Below are positions 26,413 to 32,465 of a DNA stretch of 35,403 nt, one piece after another. Within the stretch, counting starts at the first letter, position 1. Each line of letters starts with the position of its first letter. The stretch lies in NCBI GenBank assembly GCA_037442025.1, contig JBBIRB010000029.1, forward strand, positions 1 to 35,403, in the 5' to 3' direction. Source of the DNA: UBA2287 sp037442025 (lineage in GTDB: Bacteria; Bacteroidota; Bacteroidia; Bacteroidales; Tenuifilaceae). A program made the translations under genes and the position numbers. The notes under the pieces are model-generated. The model was not told the DNA's origin, searched no databases, and worked only from the letters and a program-made list of their open reading frames with translations.

Positions 26413-26559
26413 CGGTTGTCAGTTCTCGGTTATCGGTTATTGATAATCAGTGACTGGTTGATTGCCCCTCCCAATAGCTATTGGGGGATTAACTGATGGA
26501 GTGAAAACCGAAGCCCGAAGACTTTAGAATGTAGACTGAAAACCGATAACTGACAACCG
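26413..26559 (+). repeat. MITE-like or dispersed intergenic repeat with 22-base inverted ends
   Basis: Ends at 26413-26434 and 26538-26559 are inverted copies matching at 19-20 of 22 bases (core CGGTTGTCAGTT is identical). A perfect 16-base palindrome CCCAATAGCTATTGGG lies between them at 26470-26485. The segment also carries CCGAAG/CCGAAAAC-type tracts that I associate with non-coding dispersed repeats in Bacteroidota genomes. It has no coding potential. It fills the gap between thyA and folA. Confidence 0.5.
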
Positions 26560-26588
26560 AAAACTAAAAAAACTTAACAACACACCAA

Positions 26589-27080
26589 ATGCCCCCAGTA
26601 ATTTCAATAATAGTAGCCATAGCCGAAAATAATGTAATTGGAGCTAATAATCAGCTTATTTGGCATATTCCGGAGGATTTAAAGCGCTTTAAGGCGCTAA
26701 CAACTGGTCACCACATAGTTATGGGGCGAAAAACCTTCGAAAGCATAGGCAAGCCCCTGCCCAAAAGAACCAACATTATTGTAAGCCGCAATACGAAATA
26801 TGCTGCCGAAGGGTGCGTAGTTGTTGCATCGCTGAAGGAAGCACTTACGGTGTCGGCCAGCGATAGCGAAGTATTTATTATTGGTGGTGGCGAACTCTAT
26901 CGCCAAGTTTTGCCAATGGCGCATAAACTTTATATAACCTTGGTTCATAAAAAGTTTGAGGGCGACACCCTTTTCCCTGAAATTAATTATTCTCAATGGC
27001 GCGAAGTGTCACGCGAAAAAGGAAAGCCCACCGATAGCGATGGGCTTGAGTATACTTTTGTAGACTATGTGAGAGTTTAG
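26589..27080 (+). CDS. folA: dihydrofolate reductase
   Basis: 163 residues, typical size. Motifs: IVAIAENNVIGANN, WHIPEDLKRFK (its Asp corresponds to the active-site D27 of E. coli), GRKTFESIGKPLP (NADPH contact) and IIGGGELYRQ. It reduces dihydrofolate to tetrahydrofolate and pairs functionally with thyA. The stop overlaps the converging clpX stop by 4 bases, so the two genes share no terminator space. Confidence 0.96.
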   Translation: MPPVISIIVAIAENNVIGANNQLIWHIPEDLKRFKALTTGHHIVMGRKTFESIGKPLPKRTNIIVSRNTKYAAEGCVVVASLKEALTVSASDSEVFIIGGGELYRQVLPMAHKLYITLVHKKFEGDTLFPEINYSQWREVSREKGKPTDSDGLEYTFVDYVRV

Positions 27081-28306
27081 GCTGCCTTTAATCGTTTCAG
27101 GTTGGCCTTCTCCAACTTTTTAGTGGCGTAGTCCAGGGTAATATGCATTTCAGCCTCGGGCTTGGAGGGCAGATCGAACATGGCATCAATCATAATGGCT
27201 TCGCATATAGAGCGTAATCCTCGTGCTCCCAGTTTGAACTCTATGGCCTTGTCCACAATATAGTCGAGCACCTCGTTCTCGAAATGCAACTTAATATTAT
27301 CGAGTTCGAATAGTTTAACGTACTGCTTAACAATGGCATTTTTAGGTTCGGTTAGTATATTCCTGAGGGTTTGCCTATCGAGCGGATTCAGAAATGTTAT
27401 AACCGGGAGTCTACCAATAATTTCGGGTATTAATCCGAATGCTCGCAGGTCCTGCGGAGCAATGTACTGTAGCAAGTTGTCGCTGTCAACCGTTTCGCGG
27501 TTCTTGCTAGCGCTATAGCCAACTATTTGGGTATTGAGGCGCTGGGCAATTTTGCGCTGAATACCTTCGAAAGCCCCTCCGCAAATGAAGAGGATATTGG
27601 TAGTGTCCACCTCAATCATTTTCTGCTCAGGATGCTTACGACCACCCTGTGGGGGAACATTAACTTTAGAGCCCTCGAGGAGCTTGAGCATGGCCTGCTG
27701 CACCCCTTCACCCGAAACATCGCGGGTAATGGAGGGGTTATCGCCCTTCCGGGCAATTTTGTCTATTTCATCGATGAAAACTATTCCCTTTTCGGCTGCT
27801 TCTACATTGTAATCGGCTGCCTGCAGCAAGCGGGTGAGAATGCTCTCAACATCCTCGCCTACATAGCCAGCCTCTGTAAGAACCGTAGCGTCAACTATGG
27901 TGAAGGGCACGTGTAGCATACGCGCTATGGTGCGGGCCAAAAGGGTTTTACCTGTACCCGTTTCTCCTACCAGAAGGATGTTCGACTTCTCTATCTCAAC
28001 ATCGTCTGCTTTGGTCTTGGTGTTCTGCAGAAGCCTTTTGTAGTGATTGTAAACAGCTACCGATAGGTACTTTTTGGCATCGTCCTGACCAATAACATAC
28101 TGGTCGAGAAATGCCTTTATCTCATGAGGCTTTAAAAGTTTACTACGGTTCAGCTTGAATTCTCCCTTTTTCTTCAGTTCCTCTCGAACAATAATATTGG
28201 CCTGTTCGGCACACAGATCGCAAATAAACCCACTCATACCAGCAACCAGAAGGTTAACCTCCTTTCGGTCGCGACCACAGAACGAGCACTTGTCGGTATT
28301 TCTCAT
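27077..28306 (-). CDS. clpX: ATP-dependent Clp protease ATPase subunit ClpX
   Basis: 409 residues. The N-terminal zinc-binding domain has four cysteines (C7, C10, C29, C32). The AAA+ core shows Walker A (GETGTGKT), Walker B (IVFIDEIDK), the pore loop GYVGEDV and sensor regions (LGARGLRSI near the C-terminus). It unfolds substrates and feeds them to ClpP. The ClpP-docking IGF loop region reads IVGYS, a variant of the E. coli IGF sequence. clpP is not in this window, so clpX stands alone here. It converges on folA with a 4-base overlap. Confidence 0.96.
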   Translation of the reverse strand: MRNTDKCSFCGRDRKEVNLLVAGMSGFICDLCAEQANIIVREELKKKGEFKLNRSKLLKPHEIKAFLDQYVIGQDDAKKYLSVAVYNHYKRLLQNTKTKADDVEIEKSNILLVGETGTGKTLLARTIARMLHVPFTIVDATVLTEAGYVGEDVESILTRLLQAADYNVEAAEKGIVFIDEIDKIARKGDNPSITRDVSGEGVQQAMLKLLEGSKVNVPPQGGRKHPEQKMIEVDTTNILFICGGAFEGIQRKIAQRLNTQIVGYSASKNRETVDSDNLLQYIAPQDLRAFGLIPEIIGRLPVITFLNPLDRQTLRNILTEPKNAIVKQYVKLFELDNIKLHFENEVLDYIVDKAIEFKLGARGLRSICEAIMIDAMFDLPSKPEAEMHITLDYATKKLEKANLKRLKAA

Positions 28307-28324
28307 TGACTTATTTTTAAGTTA

Positions 28325-28332
28325 CAAAGGTA
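28325..28332 (-). promoter_or_regulatory. -7 box TACCTTTG upstream of clpX
   Basis: On the minus strand TACCTTTG exactly matches TAnnTTTG and ends 18 bases before the clpX ATG. No clear TTTG is found about 19 bases upstream. The same octamer appears in the divergent kdsB promoter. Confidence 0.4.
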
Positions 28333-28470
28333 AGAATAATTGAAATGAATATTAAAAATACCGGTTAGGTTTTGGTTACTTGTACTTAATTTGAATTTTT
28401 TAAGACATTTTAAGCTTACAAATAATCCCTCAACTGTTACCTTTTCGGTCATAATTAGAAATAAAACATA

Positions 28471-28501
28471 CTTGTTCCCTTTTTTTAATAGTTTACCTTT
28501 G
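28471..28501 (+). promoter_or_regulatory. promoter of kdsB (CTTG-N19-TACCTTTG)
   Basis: CTTG at 28471-28474 and TACCTTTG at 28494-28501 are separated by exactly 19 bases, an almost perfect Bacteroidota housekeeping promoter. Predicted transcription start is near 28508, giving a very short leader before the ATG at 28517. Confidence 0.6.
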
Positions 28502-28516
28502 CTTAAAAAAACACCT

Positions 28517-29281
28517 ATGCACACCAATACATGCCTTGGCATTATACCTGCACGTTTCGCATCAACCCGATTCCCCGGCAAACCATTGGCCGATATTGCA
28601 GGCAAGCCCATGATTCAATGGGTTTATGAAAACGCTTCAAAAGCATTCAGCCATGTGTACGTTGCTACTGACGATGAAAGGATTGCCATAACCGTTGAGG
28701 GATTTGGCGGAAAATGCATTATGACCTCAACTTCTCACCAAAGCGGCACCGACCGTTGCGCAGAGGCACTTTTGGCTGCAGAAAAAGTTACTGGAATTTC
28801 TTTTGAAATCGTTATAAACATACAAGGCGACGAACCGTTTGTTAAACCGGAGCTACTCCTCCACCTTATTGAGCCTTTCAGTAGCCCAACGGTTCAAATT
28901 GCCACTCTAGTCAAGCCCTTTGGAAAAGATGAGAATATGTTCAATTCCAACTCACCCAAGGTTGTGGTTGGCTCACATGGTAATGCCCTTTACTTTAGTC
29001 GTTCCGTAGTTCCACACATTAGGGGTTGTGAAGAATCCCGGTGGGCTGAAAAGCACATTTTTTACAAACACATTGGGCTTTATGCATACAGAGCGAACGT
29101 ATTGAAGGAAATTACTTTACTACCCCAGTCGCCACTTGAATTGGCCGAATCGCTTGAGCAACTGCGCTGGCTTGAAAACGGCTATAGTATTGCCGTTTCA
29201 GTTACCCATGATGAAACTCTGGCGGTTGATACACCCGACGATTTAGAAAAAGTTCGAAATCTGATTTTATCCCGCTTATGA
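28517..29281 (+). CDS. kdsB: 3-deoxy-manno-octulosonate cytidylyltransferase (CMP-Kdo synthetase)
   Basis: 254 residues from ATG 28517; longer in-frame starts upstream would include the promoter. Motifs: IPARFASTRFPGKPL (CTP-binding loop), ATDDERI, TSHQSGTDRCAE, INIQGDEPF, and GLYAYR followed by ESLEQLRWLENG. It activates Kdo with CTP for transfer to lipid A, in the cytoplasm. Its stop overlaps (ATGA) the start of a broken downstream gene at 29278. Confidence 0.96.
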   Translation: MHTNTCLGIIPARFASTRFPGKPLADIAGKPMIQWVYENASKAFSHVYVATDDERIAITVEGFGGKCIMTSTSHQSGTDRCAEALLAAEKVTGISFEIVINIQGDEPFVKPELLLHLIEPFSSPTVQIATLVKPFGKDENMFNSNSPKVVVGSHGNALYFSRSVVPHIRGCEESRWAEKHIFYKHIGLYAYRANVLKEITLLPQSPLELAESLEQLRWLENGYSIAVSVTHDETLAVDTPDDLEKVRNLILSRL

Positions 29282-29365
29282 ATAGAATTGGTTTAGCAAT
29301 ACTATTTGCGCTTCTCTAGTTTTGCTTTTTCACAAAACCTCAACGATTTTAAATACAACTATTGA
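29278..29365 (+). pseudogene. remnant of a small exported-protein gene, frameshifted and truncated
   Basis: An ATG at 29278 overlaps the kdsB stop (ATGA). It begins a signal-peptide-like sequence, MNRIGLAILFALL, which stops at TAG 29317. A one-base frame change near 29314 restores a continuous reading, SSFAFSQNLNDFKYNY, to TGA at 29363-29365. The joined sequence is what the start of an exported protein with cleavage at FAFSQ would look like; QNLNDFKY resembles the mature start of a Bacteroidota exported family I recall. Nothing coding follows, so about 30 codons of a once-coupled gene remain. A sequencing error could explain the frameshift but not the later stop. Confidence 0.45.
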
Positions 29366-29452
29366 ACTGCCTTTGCCCTATTGGCTGCTTTGTAAGGTTT
29401 TAAACCTTTAGGTGTAAGAATTTGTTTAGGTTCTTAGGTCGCCAAAATAAAA

Positions 29453-29487
29453 TCGAGGCCATTTCCTGTAAAAGAGAATGGCCTCGA
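29453..29487 (-). terminator. intrinsic terminator of the TonB-receptor/DUF5689 operon
   Basis: Arms 29453-29463 and 29477-29487 pair perfectly over 11 bases with a 13-base loop. On the minus strand the stem is followed directly by TTTTATTTT, a good T-run. It lies 22 bases beyond the stop at 29510. On the plus strand the trailing bases are less T-rich, so it serves mainly the minus-strand operon. Confidence 0.8.
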
Positions 29488-29509
29488 CTAATATTATTAA
29501 AAGTAGAAC

Positions 29510-31567
29510 TTACTGCTGCGCGCCAAAAACCTGAAAATCGTCGACCCTAAAGAATGTTATTCGGTTTCCTGTTCCGCTTCCAACATATTTGAAGGCGAAA
29601 TGCACATTTCCGGAGAATGGTTGCAGATTAACAGCACCCGAGTTTTTCCAAACGCCAAAACCATCGGCTTGTTGAGCAATATACGCATCGTTAAGTTTGG
29701 TCCATGTTGCGGTGGCAGGGTTCTGTCCATCGAAATTCGATGAAACAAATACCTCGAGGGTTGTACCCTCGCGCCACTGTGCGAACTGGGTTTTAAAACT
29801 CAAGTACCTAGGAGAAATGGAAGAGAGGTTTACCTGTGGAGAAATAAGCCATGAAGTATTTAAGGCCTCACCCGATTGGTGAGCCGTCATTTCGGCATAG
29901 CGGTTACCACTAGCCTCTTTAGCAACCCAGACTTTTGTACCTTCAGTGGCAATTGTTCTCCAATTGTTTACAGTAAGAGGCTGGTTAACAACTGCGGTGG
30001 AAAAATTCTCATTAATTAGGAACGCTTTTATGGCTCTAGGTTCAATAAGCCTTATATCGGCTAATGAACGCACATAAAGCTGATAATCGGAATTGAACTT
30101 GCTAAGTATAGCGGTAAACTGTCCTTTTTTAGAAGGGACAATGCTATTGGCAAAATTGGCATAATTACTAGTACGTACAATAACCCTATTCTCCCAGAAA
30201 TCTTCGAGCCATCGATTGGTAACTGCTCCAGGAGCCCAAGCAAGTCCAAGTTCAGAATTGCTAAATTGAACTCCGTCGAGGATTATCAGTTTTCCAATCA
30301 AATTGTCGTTAAGCCCACTTATTGTAGTGGGTATGGGTTCAACTGTTATACCCGATTCTACTGTAAAAACTTTCTGATAAAACTCCTGTGCGCTAAGCCT
30401 ACCAATAGAATTATTAAAATTTCCTCCAAGTTGCACCATATTTCCATATTTGCCTAACCACATTCCTTGGCAATTAATAATAACCTTGGTTCCCACAGGG
30501 AATTCAACATGAAGGCCAACTACATCAATCCTAAACTCCATTCCACCGGTTTCATCCTGTATGAAAAGTTGCTTGTACAGATTACCCGACTTGTCATTAG
30601 CGCCCACAACTCCCTGAACAACTGTATTTGTGCTTACTTGCATAAGATTCGAAGTACACATGGCTCTGAGCTGCGCCAGCGTAGTATTGGGCGTTGGAAG
30701 TTGCCCACCACAACGAGGATTTGTAAATTTTACGTCGGAAGGGTCGCGAATTACCAGTTGCAGGGTATTGTCGTATCGTCCCAATACTCCAGTAATGGTT
30801 CCATTGCCCGAAGGCACTATTTGTTCTGCAAAACTGGCGTAGCCGCTGGTACGAATGATTAGCATCTTACCATCACAATTAACAAGATTGCGATTTGTAT
30901 TAACGGTTGGAATTGAATAACCCTTGGTGGCATCCCAAAACTGAACATCCTTAATAGTAACCAATTTCTGAACATGAGAAAAGTTAAGGTCATCGACAGA
31001 TAGAGTATCAGGAATAACGGGGCGTTTGGTTCCGGAGCGCTGCATATAGTTGGGCAAATATTTCATATCGATACCCGCAATTTTTAGCGCGCCCAAATCG
31101 ACAATAGATGCACCAATCTGGTAGGTGCCTCTAAAAAAGTCGATATAAAGGTCGTTTAATTTCACTAGTACCCGCTGGCCCGGCTTCAACCTGTAGGTTG
31201 CAAAGAGCCTCTTTGCATTTATCTTTATATCAATACCCCCGGTATGGTCCTGAATGGTTACAACCTCGTAAAAGTTACCTGCCGAATCGTTTGATGTTAC
31301 ATAGCCAGAAATAACAATGGTCGAGTCGCCTGTAGCGGTTAATAAACTATCCCAAAAAGTTTGTGAAGCAATCTTCTTTATTTGCCCCATAGCCCCAGAA
31401 ACGTCCCGAAACTTCTTTATTTGGGCAATGTTTGCAGTAGGCACCCAGGTTGATGTGTCAACTAGATTAGGAGTTACATCGAAGTCCTCTTTAACGCAGC
31501 CATTGTTAAGAACCAGAAGGGTTACTACAACAACTGGCAAACTAAATATTCTGAAAAATGGTTTCAT
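29510..31567 (-). CDS. surface lipoprotein with two DUF5689 units and a C-terminal cleaved-adhesin-like domain
   Basis: 685 residues. Lipoprotein signal ending NNGC (C24), followed by VKED, which fits the X-K-(D/E)2 export signal described for Bacteroidota surface lipoproteins. Two DUF5689-type units follow (about 80-285 and 295-510). Each has an OB-fold-like first half with IQD-TGG (IQDHTGGIDI at 105; IQDETGGMEF at 336), and a second half with RTSGYASFA / RTSNYANFA, a VPS motif and a QL-IR/QLYVR end. Residues about 515-685 form a beta-sandwich like the choice-of-anchor J/cleaved adhesin domain (ENFSTAVV, SWLISPQVNLSS, FFRVDDFQVFG). It starts 18 bases after the previous gene, as the third gene of the receptor operon. 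Ligand unknown. Confidence 0.8.
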   Translation of the reverse strand: MKPFFRIFSLPVVVVTLLVLNNGCVKEDFDVTPNLVDTSTWVPTANIAQIKKFRDVSGAMGQIKKIASQTFWDSLLTATGDSTIVISGYVTSNDSAGNFYEVVTIQDHTGGIDIKINAKRLFATYRLKPGQRVLVKLNDLYIDFFRGTYQIGASIVDLGALKIAGIDMKYLPNYMQRSGTKRPVIPDTLSVDDLNFSHVQKLVTIKDVQFWDATKGYSIPTVNTNRNLVNCDGKMLIIRTSGYASFAEQIVPSGNGTITGVLGRYDNTLQLVIRDPSDVKFTNPRCGGQLPTPNTTLAQLRAMCTSNLMQVSTNTVVQGVVGANDKSGNLYKQLFIQDETGGMEFRIDVVGLHVEFPVGTKVIINCQGMWLGKYGNMVQLGGNFNNSIGRLSAQEFYQKVFTVESGITVEPIPTTISGLNDNLIGKLIILDGVQFSNSELGLAWAPGAVTNRWLEDFWENRVIVRTSNYANFANSIVPSKKGQFTAILSKFNSDYQLYVRSLADIRLIEPRAIKAFLINENFSTAVVNQPLTVNNWRTIATEGTKVWVAKEASGNRYAEMTAHQSGEALNTSWLISPQVNLSSISPRYLSFKTQFAQWREGTTLEVFVSSNFDGQNPATATWTKLNDAYIAQQADGFGVWKNSGAVNLQPFSGNVHFAFKYVGSGTGNRITFFRVDDFQVFGAQQ

Positions 31568-31585
31568 ACAACTAAATATTTCAAA

Positions 31586-32446
31586 TTATTGGCACCTGGG
31601 CAAATTGAGCTGTACATCGTTCAAATCGCGAATCATAAGCTGATACGTACCATTATAAAAACTCATTACACCAACTAAGGTTCCTTTTGCGCTAGGCAGG
31701 GTGTCCTTTGCAAAATGTGCAAAACCGCTAGTTCTTAACACAAGATTCGAAAAGGTTTCTGAACAGGTCATTAGCCTATGGCTTATGGCATTAAGCCCAA
31801 TTGGGTCGGCATAGGTAAGCCTTAGGCTGCTACCGGGGAGGTTGAGGGTTTGAAATTGCACATCGTTAAACTGAACCAATCTGCTGAAATTGCTTGGGGT
31901 AAGCCCACCTGAACCTATAGTAAGCGGTTGAACATTTACTAAACGTTTTCCCTTTCGAAATACATGCTGCTTAATTATAACATCCCCTTCGAGGCTCCCC
32001 AGCTGGGTAATTCCATTTTCGGTGTAAATGGAGCCCAATTGAGTTAGACCACCGTATTCGCCCAAGTATAGGTTATTGCAGTAAACTAAAACTCTCTGGC
32101 CCCGGGGGTAATCGTTATAAAGGGTAGTCTTATCAAGTTTCAATTCAATTCCGCCCGTTTCATCCTGTATAACAATGGTTTTATAGAAGTTTCCTCTGCG
32201 ATCGTCGGAAATTACAATCCCTTCAATAAGTATAGAGTCGCGCTGGTACAGGGAGGAACTATTGAGCCGAATTAAATCGCCAGCATAAAGCGACTTCAGT
32301 TCAGCAATGGTTGTATTGGCTCGCAAAGCGGTAGAGTCATCGTCAGGAGCAATGGGGTCGAACTGCTGAAAAACGCAGCTTGGTGCAAGAAAAAAGGTTG
32401 ACAACACTAGCGTAAGCGCTCCGAAGTATTTTGTTAACTTATTCAT
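31586..32446 (-). CDS. DUF5689 lipoprotein, single unit
   Basis: 286 residues. Lipobox APSC with C24; no clear surface-export motif directly after it (VFQQFD), though an acidic patch DDD follows at about 35. One DUF5689 unit (about 45-286) is present with IQDETGGIEL at 93-102, a second half with RTSGFAHFA, LPSAKGTLVG and YQLMIRDLNDVQL, i.e. the same order as in each unit of the next protein. The resemblance shows that the three units arose by duplication. It starts 19 bases after the receptor gene and ends 18 before the next gene. Probably an outer-membrane partner of the receptor; not SusD-like. Confidence 0.78.
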   Translation of the reverse strand: MNKLTKYFGALTLVLSTFFLAPSCVFQQFDPIAPDDDSTALRANTTIAELKSLYAGDLIRLNSSSLYQRDSILIEGIVISDDRRGNFYKTIVIQDETGGIELKLDKTTLYNDYPRGQRVLVYCNNLYLGEYGGLTQLGSIYTENGITQLGSLEGDVIIKQHVFRKGKRLVNVQPLTIGSGGLTPSNFSRLVQFNDVQFQTLNLPGSSLRLTYADPIGLNAISHRLMTCSETFSNLVLRTSGFAHFAKDTLPSAKGTLVGVMSFYNGTYQLMIRDLNDVQLNLPRCQ

Positions 32447-32465
32447 TTCAAAAAATATAATTGGA

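Noticed and set aside
27527..27916. 129-codon open frame on the plus strand within clpX
   Set aside because: Antisense to a highly conserved gene, no recognisable motif, an expected shadow of clpX codon usage.
28391..28516. Longer in-frame start for kdsB
   Set aside because: It would include the well-formed promoter at 28471-28501, and the extra residues do not resemble KdsB.
28303..28611. 102-codon open frame on the minus strand across the clpX-kdsB gap
   Set aside because: It runs antisense into the conserved kdsB start and across both promoters; composition is not protein-like.
29394..29408. Small palindrome AAGGTTTTAAACCTT
   Set aside because: Only 7-base A/T-rich arms with no T-run or gene context; too common in such sequence.
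30467..30862. 131-codon open frame on the plus strand within the DUF5689 gene
   Set aside because: Antisense shadow without ribosome site or motif.
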